Positions 1 through 8,490 of a stretch of DNA of 15,159 nucleotides are shown here, in pieces. The DNA comes from Dokdonella_A sp014338185 (GTDB lineage: Bacteria; Pseudomonadota; Gammaproteobacteria; Xanthomonadales; Rhodanobacteraceae). The stretch is taken from the NCBI GenBank assembly GCA_030263295.1, contig SZOS01000057.1, positions 1 through 15,159 on the forward strand. Reading direction: 5' to 3'. Within the stretch, counting starts at the first letter, position 1. Each line of letters begins with the position of its first letter. Made by a program: the position numbers and the translations under genes. The notes under the pieces are model-generated. The model did not search any database. It had not been told where the DNA came from and saw only the letters and a list, made by a program, of their open reading frames with translations.

Positions 1-1733
1 AACTCATGTTCGGCAACTATGGGCGCGCCGAAGGTCGCTTCTACCTGTCGGGCGGGTTCGACGAGCGCTGGTCGGCGAGCATCGCGGGTGCGATCACCGG
101 CAACGACGGCTACGTCAAGGACCCGGTCACCGGCCACCACTACAACGACGACGATACCCGCGCGCTGCGCGCCAAGCTGCAGTTCAGGCCGGGTGATGCG
201 TTCCGCGCCACGCTCGGGCTCGACTACACGCACCAGGACACCGCGCTCACGCTGGGTGCGCCCACCGCGCCGCTCACCGCCACCAACCTCGTGCCGGGCG
301 TGCCCGCGACCGTCCTGCTCACGCCTGCGCCGGGCAGCTGGGACTTCCGCTCACGCACCTCGTTCGGCACCGACAAGGGCCAGGAGCTGACCCACAAGGG
401 CGTCAACCTCGCGCTCGACTGGCAGTTGGCCGACGCATGGGCGTTCAAGAGCATCAGCGCCTATCGCTGGCTCGACAGCGCCTCCTACGTCGACATCGAC
501 GCAAGCCAATTCGAACTGGGCGACGTGCTGGTCGACTTCCGCCAGAAGCAGGCCAGCCAGGAGTTCCAGCTGCAGTACGACAACGGCAGCAACCTGCAGG
601 CCGTGTACGGACTGTACTGGCTGCGCGAGCGGCTGCCCTCGCACCAGGAAGCCTACGCCGACGACCTGCTGCTGCTGGGCACGTTGCCGATCGGTTTCCT
701 GCGCACGATCGATGACAACCAGACCACCACCAGCGCGGCGGCGTTCGCCCACCTGAGCTGGGAGTTCGCGCCGAGCTGGACGCTGGCCGCGGGCCTGCGC
801 TACACCCACGAGACCAAGGATTACTGGCGCACCACCAGCGCGTTCTTCGGCGCCCCGCTGCAGGCGGCCTCGCAGGACCCGCAGGCGGTGATCGCGCCCA
901 GCAGCAAGGGCTGGAACGCGTGGACGCCCTCGCTGTCGCTGCAGAAGCAGTTCAACGACCAGGTCATGGCCTACGTGTCGGCCAACCGCGGCTTCAAGTC
1001 GGGTGGCTTCAACGGCCGCGCCAACACGCCGCTCGAGGCCGCCAGCCCGGTGTTCGATCCCGAGTTCGTGTGGACCTACGAGCTGGGCCTGAAGATGCGC
1101 TCGGCCGACAGCCGCCTGCAGGCCAACATCGCGGCGTTCCACAGCAACTACCGCGACTTCCAGGCGCGCGTGTCCGAGATCAGCGGCGATCCGGCCAATC
1201 CGGTGTTCTCGTTCCCGGTGCTCAACGCCGCCAGCCTCAAGATGGACGGCATCGAGTTCGAAGGCGCGGCGCTGTTCGGTACCGGCACGCGCCTGTCGGC
1301 CCAGCTGGCCTGGCTCAACGCGCGCTACGACACCTTCGTCGATCCGCGCGTGGAGTTGTTCCCGGTGCTGGCCGACCTGCACAAGCACGTGCCGTTCTCG
1401 CCCGAGCTGACCGCGCGCGTCGCGCTCAGTCACACCTTCAACTTCGGCAGCGGCGCCGCGCTCACGCTCGGTGGCGACGTGTCCTGGCGCGACGACACCT
1501 GGCTCAGCGTCGACAACCGGCCCGGCCTCATGCAGCCGAGCTACGCGCTGGTCGGCCTGTTCGGCGTGTTCGACTCGGCCGATGGCCATTGGCAGGTGCG
1601 CGCGGGTGTGCGCAACCTCACCGACGAGGTCTACAAGACCGACGGCCAGGAGTTCTCGAGCGTGGGCAACATCCAGACCGCCTATTTCGGCTGGCCGCGC
1701 AACTACTACATCTCGGCGCGCTACAGCTTCTGA
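1..1733 (+). CDS. TonB-dependent outer-membrane receptor, 5'-truncated by the window edge
   Basis: The frame is open from the first complete codon (nt 3). The ATG at nt 6 is an internal methionine, so the gene begins left of the window. About 575 residues are visible; the signal peptide, TonB box and most or all of the plug domain are missing. What remains looks like the 22-strand beta-barrel: alternating amphipathic strands with aromatic girdles, motifs such as VSANRGFKSGGFNGR and WTYELGLKMR that are typical of receptor barrels, the late RNLTDEVYK motif, and a terminal YYISARYSF ending in Phe, the outer-membrane insertion signal. The family imports scarce large ligands (siderophores, cobalamin, saccharides, other oligomers) using proton-motive force through TonB-ExbBD. 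The ligand cannot be read from this fragment. The downstream gene is an exported polyester esterase in the same orientation, 93 bp away, so import of breakdown products is conceivable, but a hairpin lies between them. Family assignment is secure; substrate is unknown. Confidence 0.95.
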   Translation, partial: LMFGNYGRAEGRFYLSGGFDERWSASIAGAITGNDGYVKDPVTGHHYNDDDTRALRAKLQFRPGDAFRATLGLDYTHQDTALTLGAPTAPLTATNLVPGVPATVLLTPAPGSWDFRSRTSFGTDKGQELTHKGVNLALDWQLADAWAFKSISAYRWLDSASYVDIDASQFELGDVLVDFRQKQASQEFQLQYDNGSNLQAVYGLYWLRERLPSHQEAYADDLLLLGTLPIGFLRTIDDNQTTTSAAAFAHLSWEFAPSWTLAAGLRYTHETKDYWRTTSAFFGAPLQAASQDPQAVIAPSSKGWNAWTPSLSLQKQFNDQVMAYVSANRGFKSGGFNGRANTPLEAASPVFDPEFVWTYELGLKMRSADSRLQANIAAFHSNYRDFQARVSEISGDPANPVFSFPVLNAASLKMDGIEFEGAALFGTGTRLSAQLAWLNARYDTFVDPRVELFPVLADLHKHVPFSPELTARVALSHTFNFGSGAALTLGGDVSWRDDTWLSVDNRPGLMQPSYALVGLFGVFDSADGHWQVRAGVRNLTDEVYKTDGQEFSSVGNIQTAYFGWPRNYYISARYSF

Positions 1734-1740
1734 TCCGCGC

Positions 1741-1773
1741 GGCCGCGGCGTGCGCTGCACCGCCGCCGCGGCC
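1741..1773 (+). terminator. GC-rich hairpin after the receptor gene
   Basis: A perfect 10-bp stem (GGCCGCGGCG at 1741-1750 pairing with CGCCGCGGCC at 1764-1773) with a 13-nt loop starts 7 nt after the receptor stop codon. No T-tract follows, so it is not a canonical intrinsic terminator. It could stall polymerase with Rho or protect the receptor mRNA 3' end. Confidence 0.45.
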
Positions 1774-1826
1774 ACCCGGACCTGTCCTGCGCGATCATGG
1801 CCGCCGTTCCCGTCCTGGAGGTCCCG

Positions 1827-2831
1827 ATGCGATCCGTTGCCATCGCGCTCGCCGCAGTCGTGCTCGGCGCCTGCGCGAGCCACGCCGCCGATGCCCCGCT
1901 GCCGGCGCTCAAGCTCGATCCCGCGCGCACCACGGTGTCGGGGCTGTCCTCGGGCGCCTACATGGCGCAGCAGCTGCACCTGGCCTGGTCCGACCACCTC
2001 AGCGGCGCCGCATTCGTCGCCGGCGGCCCCTACCACTGTGCGCAGGGCGCGCTGCAGACCGCGCTCGCGCAGTGCATGAAGCCGGAGCCGGGCAAGGGTC
2101 CGGCGGTCGAGGCGCTGGCCGGGTTCGCGCGCGCGGCCGCCAGCGCCGGCCGCATCGCGCCGCTGGCCGGACTCGCCGACGATGCGGTGCTGATCCTGCA
2201 TGGCAAGGGCGACCAGACCGTGGCCGAATCGCTCAGCCGTGACAGTGCGGCGCTGTACCGGGCGCTGGCGCCACAGGCACGCGTGCACGAGGATCTCGCG
2301 CGCGACTTCAGCCACACCTTCCCGACCGCGACCGCGGGCGGTGCCTGTGACGCGAGCGCGCCGCCCTATGTGGGGCGCTGCGGCTTCGATGCGGCGCAGG
2401 AGATCCTGCAGGCGCTGTACGGCAAGCCGCGGCATGCGGTGGCACCCGCCGCCACCGGCGAGCTGCGCCGCTTCGACCAGAACGCCTACGACGGCAAGCA
2501 GGCGCTGCTGGCCGCGAGTGGCTATGTGTACGTGCCGCGCGCCTGCAGCGGCGGCGCCACCTGCGCGCTGCACATCGCGCTGCATGGCTGCCAGCAGAAC
2601 GCCGACAGCGTCGGCGAAGCCTTCGTGCGCGATGCCGGCTACAACCGCTGGGCCGATGCCTACGAACTCGTGGTGCTCTACCCGCAGACGCGCAGCAGCC
2701 TCGCGCCGCTCAATCCCAAGGCCTGCTGGGACTGGTGGGGCTACAGCGGCGCCGACTACGACACGCGCGAGGGTGTGCAGCCGCGTGCGATCGCGGCGAT
2801 GGCCGCGGCGCTCGGCGCGCCGTTGCGCTGA
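1827..2831 (+). CDS. Polyhydroxybutyrate depolymerase-like esterase, exported, type-2 catalytic domain
   Basis: This 334-residue alpha/beta-hydrolase is predicted to cleave poly(3-hydroxybutyrate) or related short-chain polyesters. The ATG at 1827 is chosen because GGAG (1817-1820) sits 6 nt upstream and the protein then opens with a signal sequence. LGAC near residues 12-15 could be a lipobox, or signal peptidase I could cut after SHA. The lipase box GLSSG (residues 39-43, nucleophile Ser41) comes first, followed by a likely catalytic Asp129 (HGKGDQT) and His163 (FSHTFPT). The oxyanion motif LHGCQQN (His253) lies near the C-terminus. Lipase box before oxyanion motif is the circularly permuted order of type-2 extracellular PHB depolymerases. 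There is no linker or separate substrate-binding domain after the catalytic domain, so binding to native granules or film may be weak. Its stop codon lies 3 nt from the end of the convergent membrane-protein gene. A tannase/feruloyl-esterase-like role is a less likely alternative. Confidence 0.88.
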   Translation: MRSVAIALAAVVLGACASHAADAPLPALKLDPARTTVSGLSSGAYMAQQLHLAWSDHLSGAAFVAGGPYHCAQGALQTALAQCMKPEPGKGPAVEALAGFARAAASAGRIAPLAGLADDAVLILHGKGDQTVAESLSRDSAALYRALAPQARVHEDLARDFSHTFPTATAGGACDASAPPYVGRCGFDAAQEILQALYGKPRHAVAPAATGELRRFDQNAYDGKQALLAASGYVYVPRACSGGATCALHIALHGCQQNADSVGEAFVRDAGYNRWADAYELVVLYPQTRSSLAPLNPKACWDWWGYSGADYDTREGVQPRAIAAMAAALGAPLR

Positions 2832-2834
2832 ACC

Positions 2835-3182
2835 TCAAGCCGCCGCGTACGCGAGCCAGCGCAGCGCCGCGTACGCCAGGCCCGCGGCGAACAGCGTGCC
2901 GAACACCTGCTTGTTGTAACGCGCCAGCCACAGCGGCAGGAAGATGTCGAAGTTGTCACGCCGGTCGCGCGTGTAGCGCGCGGCCAGTGCGGTGAGCGGG
3001 CAGGCCCAGCCATTGCGCGCCAGCACCGCGATTTCGACCAGGGTGGCGCCGATGCAGGCTGCCGCCAGCCGGTCGTGACCAAGCCAGGTGGCGATCGGCA
3101 GGAGCACGATGCAACCGGCGAAGAATGCCCACGCCAGCGTGTGCACGAGCTTGACCAGCAGCAGTGCGGTGGCCGGCCTCAT
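2835..3182 (-). CDS. Small DUF2784-like membrane protein
   Basis: This 115-residue protein has a long hydrophobic N-terminal segment (about residues 5-33), a second around 37-55 and a third at about 93-113. Between the last two lies a polar stretch with NGWACPLTALAARYT and RRDNFDIFLPLWLARYNK. Small uncharacterised bacterial membrane proteins with a CPLT motif followed by a conserved aromatic/charged loop are known, and DUF2784 is the closest I can name, tentatively. No catalytic residues are evident, and I do not assign a function. The start lies 18 nt after the stop of the upstream minus-strand lipoprotein gene with only a weak GGGCGG upstream, so the two are probably co-transcribed. It converges on the depolymerase gene with 3 nt between the stop codons, leaving no room for a dedicated terminator. 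Confidence 0.72.
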   Translation of the reverse strand: MRPATALLLVKLVHTLAWAFFAGCIVLLPIATWLGHDRLAAACIGATLVEIAVLARNGWACPLTALAARYTRDRRDNFDIFLPLWLARYNKQVFGTLFAAGLAYAALRWLAYAAA

Positions 3183-3200
3183 CCGCCCGACCCGCGCCGG

Positions 3201-3680
3201 TCACGAGTCGGGCAGCACCGAGGAGTGGTGGCTGGTGATGCGCCAGCGACCGTCGACCGGCTTCCAGCTGTAGCTGTAGCGCGCATGCACCACCGCACCG
3301 GTGCGGGCAAAGCGGAAGGTGTACAGGCCCGCATCGATCACGCGGTTGCAGCCGATGTCGACGAAGCGCTGGTCGATCTGCCCGCTCGGGCCGTCGTGCA
3401 GGAAGTGCACGAAGTAGTCGCGCTTTTCCGCCGCGCTCAGCCGTGGCTGCTTCGACACCGTCGGCAGCAGCAGCGATTGCGGCGCGTACAGGGCCACCAC
3501 CGCGTCGGGATCGCCCGATTCGACCGCGCGGTTCCACTGCTCGAACAGGGCCGCGACCTGGCTGGCGTCGATCGGCGTGCAGGCCTCGCTGCCGGCCTGT
3601 GCTGGCTGGCGTGAGGGCATGCCGCCGCAACCGGCCAGCAGTGCCGCGGCACCGAACACCCAAGTCTGGATCATGCGCAT
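3201..3680 (-). CDS. SnoaL-like/DUF4440 (SgcJ/EcaC-type) lipoprotein
   Basis: This 159-residue protein has a short hydrophobic N-terminus ending in a clear lipobox, LLAGC (Cys18), so it is probably a lipoprotein. The mature part has the NTF2/SnoaL-like cone signature: an early helix with ALFEQWNRAVESGDPDAVVALYAP, a central FVHFLHDGP segment, and late beta strands (VVHARYSYSWKPVDGRWRITSHHSS). These resemble DUF4440/SgcJ-EcaC and CaMKII-association-domain proteins. Members bind small ligands or oligomerise, and few have a known reaction, so none is assigned here. Two in-frame ATGs are possible (3680 and 3674); the first is used, neither has a strong Shine-Dalgarno. It is the first gene of a two-gene minus-strand unit and is divergent from the hybrid kinase across 119 bp, where I saw no confident promoter. 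Confidence 0.8.
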   Translation of the reverse strand: MRMIQTWVFGAAALLAGCGGMPSRQPAQAGSEACTPIDASQVAALFEQWNRAVESGDPDAVVALYAPQSLLLPTVSKQPRLSAAEKRDYFVHFLHDGPSGQIDQRFVDIGCNRVIDAGLYTFRFARTGAVVHARYSYSWKPVDGRWRITSHHSSVLPDS

Positions 3681-3799
3681 CGTGCTTGCCCCCGGTCTCG
3701 TGGTCGCGCGAGTCTACGCCGAGCACGGCCGCCGCCGCCACGCGCGTTTCATGCTTCAATCGCCTGCCATCCGCCACTGCCGACGGGATCGCATCCGCC

Positions 3800-6700
3800 A
3801 TGGCGCCCTCAGAACTGTTGATCGCGCTGGCCGGGCTTGCCTGGCTCGCGGTGCTGTTCGCGGTGGCGCGCTATGGCGAGCGCCGGCCGCAGGTGCTGGC
3901 GCGCCACTGGCATCGGGTCTATGCCCTGTCGCTGGGCGTGCACTGCACCTCGTGGACCTTCTACGGCACCGTGACCCAGGCCGAACGCTCGGGCTGGTGG
4001 CTGCCGCCGACCTTCATCGGCCTCATTGCGCTGTACCTGTTCGGCAGCGGCGCGCTGATGCGCCTGGTGCGACTCGCGCACGAGGCGCAGGCCAGCTCGC
4101 TCGCCGATTTCGTCGCGGCGCGGCTGGGTCGCCACGCCGGCCTGGCCGCGCTCGTGACCGCGGTGATCGTGCTCGGCATCGTGCCCTACATCGCGCTGCA
4201 GCTCAAAGCCGTGGCGATGAGCGCCGCGCTGTTCGGGCGCGGGGGTGGTGCGGGCGCACCGGCGTGGCAGGACAGCGCGTTGTACGTCGCGCTCGCGATG
4301 GCGCTGTTCGCGATGCTGTTCGGCACGCGGCGCGCTTCGGCCGCGGCGCACAATCGCGGCCTCGTGCTCGCGTTGGCCTGCGATGCGTTGTTCAAGCTCG
4401 TGGCGATGCTCGCGCTCGGCGCACTGGTGCTGTCACTGCCCGACGTGGATGCCGCGGTGCATGCCACGCCGCGTGACAGCCGCGGCTTCCCGGCGTTGAT
4501 CCTGCTTGGCGCCTTGGCTGCGTTCACGCTGCCGCATCAGTTCCACGCCGGCGTGGTCGAGTGTCGCGAAGTCGGCCACGTGCGCACCGCGCGCTGGCTG
4601 TTCCCGCTGTACCTGTGCCTGATCGCACTGCCGGTGCTGCCGCTGGCGCAGGCGGGCGCGGCCCGCTTCGGTGCGCTCAACGTGTCCTCGGACCTGTACG
4701 TGCTTGCGCTGCCGCTGGCGCAGGGGCAGTACGGGCTCGCGGTGTTCGCGTTCGTGGGCGGCCTGTCGGCCGCGACCTGCATGGTGGTGGCGGCCACGCT
4801 CGCGCTCAGCCTCATGATCTCCAACCACTGGATCGCGCCGCTGCGGCTGAGCGCGGGCGCCGGCGACCTGCGCGTGGCGGTGCTGCGCCAGCGCCGCCTG
4901 GCGATCCTCGCGGTGGTGCTGCTGGCGTGGCTGTACTCGCGCCTGGTCGCGGGCAGCAATGCGCTCGCCGACATCGGCGCGTTGTCGTTCTCGGCGCTGG
5001 CCGGGCTCATGCCCGCGGTGCTGGTGGCACTGTATCGACCCGCGCTGGGCGCGCGCGCGGTGAGCGCGGGCCTGGTCGCCGGCACGCTGACCTGGCTGTA
5101 CGTGCTCACCCCGACGCTGCTGCCGGCCCTGGCGCCGGTGTTGCGCGAAGGCCCGTTCGGACTGGCGTGGCTGTCGCCGCAGCAGTGGTTCGGCCTCGGG
5201 GGCTGGAGTTCGCTGGCACGCTCGCTCGCGGCCAGCCTGGCCGTCAACGTGGCGGTGCTGCTGCTGGCGGCGCGCACGCGCTGGGGACGCGGCGGCGCGG
5301 TGGCCGCGCCCGGCGCGCTCGCCAACCGCGACCTGGCCGGACTCGCGCTGCGCTTCCTGCCGCGCGAGCGCGTCGCGGCGCTGGTCGGCGCAGGCGTGGG
5401 CGTGGCGCAGCCGGCCGCGATCACCGCGGTCGAACACGAACTGGCGGCGGTGGTGGGTGCGGCGTCGGCGCGCCTGCTCATGCGCGTCGCGCGCGGCGAC
5501 CGCGGCGGCCAGCTCGACACCGTTGTCGACATCGTCGGCGAAGCCAGCCGCGACCTGCGCTTCAACCAGCGCGTGCTCGAGGCCGCGCTGGAGAACATGA
5601 GCCAGGGCATCTGCGTGGTCGACGCCACGCTCGACGTGGTGGCGTGGAACCGCCGCTACGCCGAGCTGTTCGACTATCCGCCGGGCCTGCTCGCGCTGGG
5701 CCGGCCGGTGGCCGAGCTGATGCGCCACAACATCGCGCGCGGCCTGCTCGGCGAAGGCGACATCGAGGCGCGCGTGGCGCGCCGCCTTGCGCACATGCGC
5801 GCAGGCACGCCGCACCTGTCGGAGCGGCGTTTCGCCGACGGCACGATCGTCGAGATCCGCGGCAACCCGATGCCGGCGGGCGGCTTCGTCGCCACTTTCA
5901 CCGACGTCACCGCGTTCCGCGATGCCGAGCGCGCGCTCACGCGCGCCAACGAGACGCTCGAGCAGCGCGTGGCCGAGCGCACCGCGGCGCTGGCGCAGGC
6001 CAGTGCGGCGGCCGAGCGTGCCAACCGCGACAAGACGCGCTTCCTCGCCGCGGTCAGCCACGACCTGGCGCAGCCGTTGCAGGCGGCGCACCTGTTCACG
6101 CACGCCCTGGCCCAGCGCGAGGACGCGGCCGCGCATGGCGACACGATCGCGCGCATCGACGGCGCGCTCAGCTCGGCCGAGGCCCTGCTCGGCAGCCTGC
6201 TCGACATGTCGCGGCTGGAGGCCGGTGGCATGCAGGTGCAGACACAGGCGTTCGCGGCCGCCGGGCTGCTCGACGGACTCGCGGCCGAGTTCACCCTGCT
6301 GGCGCGCGACAAGGGTCTGCAGCTGCGCTGCGTGGCCACGCGCGCATGGCTGCACAGCGATCCGCAGCTGCTGCGGCGCGTGCTGCAGAACTTCCTGTCC
6401 AATGCGATCAAGTACACGCGCCACGGCCGCGTGCTGCTCGGCTGCCGGCGCGTCGCCGGCGACCTGCGCATCGAGGTGTGGGACAGCGGCGCCGGCATCG
6501 CCGCGGCCGACCAGACGGCGATCTTCGAGGAGTTCCGGCGGCTGGACCGCGGCACCAGCGGCCTGGGCCTGGGTCTGTCGATCGCGCAGCGCATCGCCCG
6601 GCTGCTCAAGCACCCGCTCACGCTGCGCTCGTGGCCCGGGCGCGGCAGCGTGTTCGCGATCACGGTGCCACGCGCGCTGGCCGCGCCCGCGCCGCGCGGC

Positions 6701-7099
6701 GCGCCGCCCACGATCAGCACCCTCGCGCCGCGCGGCCACGTGCTCGTGGTCGACAACGACGCCGCGGTGGCCAATGCCACGTGCGCGCTGCTCGAAGGCT
6801 GGGGTTGCACGGTGGCGACCGCGCACGACGTGGCCAGCGCCCGCGCCGCCTGCGCGCAGCGTGCGCCCGACGTGCTGGTGCTCGATTACCACCTCGATGC
6901 GGGCCTGGACGGACTGGCGCTGCGCGCGCAACTCGCGCCCCGTGATGCGCGCGCGCCCTGTCTGGTGGTCAGCGCCGACCATGGCCACGCAGTGCGCGCG
7001 GCGGTGGCGGCGGCAGGCTGTCAGCTGCTGCACAAGCCGCTCAAGCCGCTCGCGCTGCGTGCGCTGCTCAGCCGCCTGCTGGCCACGCGCGGCGATTGA
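3800..7099 (+). CDS. SSS-domain hybrid sensor histidine kinase (CrbS/MxtR-like)
   Basis: This 1099-residue protein joins a sodium:solute-symporter-like membrane module to a kinase. Residues 1 to about 490 hold about a dozen hydrophobic segments with SSS-type motifs (HCTSWTFYGT near the start). A helical linker (about 490-597) precedes a PAS domain (about 598-700, beginning ENMSQGICVVD), a coiled coil (about 712-742) and the HisKA box VSHDLAQPL with phosphoacceptor His754. The ATPase domain has Asn864/Asn868 in the N box, Asp895 in DSGAGI and a GTSGLGLGLS lid. The C-terminal receiver has VVDND, phosphoacceptor Asp1029 (LDYHLD), a conserved Ser and the Lys of LHKPLKP. All key residues are intact. 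The architecture matches CrbS/MxtR kinases, which with LuxR-type CrbR/ErdR regulators control acetyl-CoA synthetase and acetate use. That ligand is inferred from family. The ATG at 3800 is chosen because the hydrophobic helix follows at once; the frame stays open far upstream but over the divergent gene. CbrA-like histidine sensing is an alternative, though CbrA lacks the receiver domain seen here. Confidence 0.92.
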   Translation: MAPSELLIALAGLAWLAVLFAVARYGERRPQVLARHWHRVYALSLGVHCTSWTFYGTVTQAERSGWWLPPTFIGLIALYLFGSGALMRLVRLAHEAQASSLADFVAARLGRHAGLAALVTAVIVLGIVPYIALQLKAVAMSAALFGRGGGAGAPAWQDSALYVALAMALFAMLFGTRRASAAAHNRGLVLALACDALFKLVAMLALGALVLSLPDVDAAVHATPRDSRGFPALILLGALAAFTLPHQFHAGVVECREVGHVRTARWLFPLYLCLIALPVLPLAQAGAARFGALNVSSDLYVLALPLAQGQYGLAVFAFVGGLSAATCMVVAATLALSLMISNHWIAPLRLSAGAGDLRVAVLRQRRLAILAVVLLAWLYSRLVAGSNALADIGALSFSALAGLMPAVLVALYRPALGARAVSAGLVAGTLTWLYVLTPTLLPALAPVLREGPFGLAWLSPQQWFGLGGWSSLARSLAASLAVNVAVLLLAARTRWGRGGAVAAPGALANRDLAGLALRFLPRERVAALVGAGVGVAQPAAITAVEHELAAVVGAASARLLMRVARGDRGGQLDTVVDIVGEASRDLRFNQRVLEAALENMSQGICVVDATLDVVAWNRRYAELFDYPPGLLALGRPVAELMRHNIARGLLGEGDIEARVARRLAHMRAGTPHLSERRFADGTIVEIRGNPMPAGGFVATFTDVTAFRDAERALTRANETLEQRVAERTAALAQASAAAERANRDKTRFLAAVSHDLAQPLQAAHLFTHALAQREDAAAHGDTIARIDGALSSAEALLGSLLDMSRLEAGGMQVQTQAFAAAGLLDGLAAEFTLLARDKGLQLRCVATRAWLHSDPQLLRRVLQNFLSNAIKYTRHGRVLLGCRRVAGDLRIEVWDSGAGIAAADQTAIFEEFRRLDRGTSGLGLGLSIAQRIARLLKHPLTLRSWPGRGSVFAITVPRALAAPAPRGAPPTISTLAPRGHVLVVDNDAAVANATCALLEGWGCTVATAHDVASARAACAQRAPDVLVLDYHLDAGLDGLALRAQLAPRDARAPCLVVSADHGHAVRAAVAAAGCQLLHKPLKPLALRALLSRLLATRGD

Positions 7100-7111
7100 G
7101 GACAGCGCCGG

Positions 7112-7123
7112 CATATGCATATG
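7112..7123. promoter_or_regulatory. Perfect 12-bp AT-rich palindrome upstream of metY
   Basis: CATATGCATATG is perfectly self-complementary and is strikingly AT-rich for this DNA. It lies 12 nt after the kinase stop codon and 95 nt before the metY start, so it could be an operator for metY. A TACACT at 7168-7173 could be a -10 element, but no good -35 accompanies it. Function is unproven. Confidence 0.35.
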
Positions 7124-7218
7124 GCCGATCGTCGCAAGCACGTCCCGGTCGTCGAACAGCCGCGCACTACACTGGCCTCCTGCGGTGTGCGGCCACATCG
7201 CCCCGAGCGAGGACGATC

Positions 7219-8490
7219 ATGAAGCGCGAGACCATCGCCATCCACGGCGGCTTTGCCGGCGATCCGCAGACCCACGCGGTCGCGGTGCCGATCTACCAGA
7301 CCACGAGCTACTACTTCGACGACACCCAGCACGGCGCCGACCTGTTCGACCTCAAGGTGCCGGGCAACATCTACACCCGCATCATGAACCCGACCACCGA
7401 CGTGCTCGAACAGCGCGTCGCGCAACTGGAGGGCGGCATCGCCGGGCTCGCCTTCGCCTCGGGCATGGCCGCGATCACCGCGGCCGTGCAGACGCTGGCC
7501 AAGGCCGGCGACAACATCGTCGCCACCGCGCAGGTGTACGGCGGCACCTGGACCTTCCTCAAGCACACCCTGCGCGACCAGGGCATCGAGGCGCGCCTGG
7601 TCGATGGCCGCGACCCGGCGGCGTTCGCGCGCGCGATCGACGCCGGCACGCGCCTGGTCTACTGCGAATCGGTCGGCAACCCGGCCGGCAACGTGGTCGA
7701 CCTCGCGGCGCTGGCCGAGGTCGCGCATGCGCACGGCCTGCCGCTCGTGGTCGACAACACCGTGCCCACGCCCGCGCTGTGCCGGCCGATCGAGCACGGC
7801 GCCGACATCGTGGTGCACGCGCTGACCAAGTACCTGGGCGGCCACGGCAACAGCATCGGCGGCATCATCGTCGACTCGGGCAAGTTCCAGTGGCAGGGCA
7901 ATCCCCGCTTCGTGCAGTTCTCGACGCCCGAGCCGGCCTACCACGGCGTGGTCTACACCGAGGCGTTCGGCGCGGCCGCGTTCATCGCGCGCGCACGCAC
8001 GGTCGCGCTGCGCAACACCGGCGCGGCGCTGTCGCCGTTCAACGCGTTCCTGATCCTGCAGGGCATCGAGACGCTGGGCCTGCGCATGGAGCGCCATTGC
8101 AGCAATGCGCTCGCGGTCGCACGCCACCTCAAGGGCCATCCCAAGGTGGGCTGGATCCACTTCGGCGGGCTCGAGGGCGACCGCGACCATGCCCTGGCCC
8201 GCAAGTACATGGATGGGGGAATCCCCTCGTCGCTGCTGAACTTCGGCATCAAGGGCGGGCGCGATGCCTGTGCGCGCTTCATGGACCGGCTCGCGATCAT
8301 CAAGCGCCTGGTCAACATCGGCGATGCGAAGTCGCTCGCCTGCCATCCGGCCACCACCACCCATCGCCAGCTCAATGACGATGAGCTCAAGGCCGCGGGC
8401 GTGAGCGCCGACCTCGTGCGCCTGTGCGTGGGCATCGAGCACGTCGACGACCTCATCGCCGACATCGAGCAGGCGCTCGCCGCGGTGTGA
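7219..8490 (+). CDS. metY: O-acetylhomoserine sulfhydrylase / aminocarboxypropyltransferase
   Basis: This 423-residue cytosolic PLP enzyme of the Cys/Met-metabolism fold-type-I family is full length for MetY. It converts O-acetylhomoserine and sulfide (or methanethiol) to homocysteine (or methionine) plus acetate. The N-terminus (ETIAIHGGF, then VAVPIYQTTSYYFDD) and the DLKVPGNIYTRIMNPTTDV stretch are characteristic of the OAH-sulfhydrylase branch rather than cystathionine gamma-synthase. Tyr52 and Arg54 of the YTR motif contact PLP phosphate across the dimer. The Schiff-base lysine is Lys204 in ALTKYLGGHG. LACHPATTTH near the C-terminus is the usual carboxylate-binding region. The ATG at 7219 has AGGA 5 nt upstream. 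It lies 119 bp after the kinase gene on the same strand, which is enough for its own promoter. No SAM-responsive riboswitch was recognised in the leader. Assignment is secure; substrate preference within the family is not directly tested. Confidence 0.95.
   Translation: MKRETIAIHGGFAGDPQTHAVAVPIYQTTSYYFDDTQHGADLFDLKVPGNIYTRIMNPTTDVLEQRVAQLEGGIAGLAFASGMAAITAAVQTLAKAGDNIVATAQVYGGTWTFLKHTLRDQGIEARLVDGRDPAAFARAIDAGTRLVYCESVGNPAGNVVDLAALAEVAHAHGLPLVVDNTVPTPALCRPIEHGADIVVHALTKYLGGHGNSIGGIIVDSGKFQWQGNPRFVQFSTPEPAYHGVVYTEAFGAAAFIARARTVALRNTGAALSPFNAFLILQGIETLGLRMERHCSNALAVARHLKGHPKVGWIHFGGLEGDRDHALARKYMDGGIPSSLLNFGIKGGRDACARFMDRLAIIKRLVNIGDAKSLACHPATTTHRQLNDDELKAAGVSADLVRLCVGIEHVDDLIADIEQALAAV

Noticed and set aside
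351..2585. 744-codon open frame on the minus strand opposite the receptor and esterase
   Set aside because: It is Arg/Ala/Gly-rich with no recognisable domain, and it crosses two genes with strong homology signatures. It is a shadow of GC-rich codon use.
4433..7198. 921-codon minus-strand frame opposite the kinase
   Set aside because: It is Arg/His/Gln-rich and repetitive in composition, and lies antisense to an intact multidomain kinase. It is a composition artefact.
7100..7218. SAM or cobalamin riboswitch in the metY leader
   Set aside because: The 119-bp spacer shows no recognisable riboswitch core, only a 12-bp palindrome.
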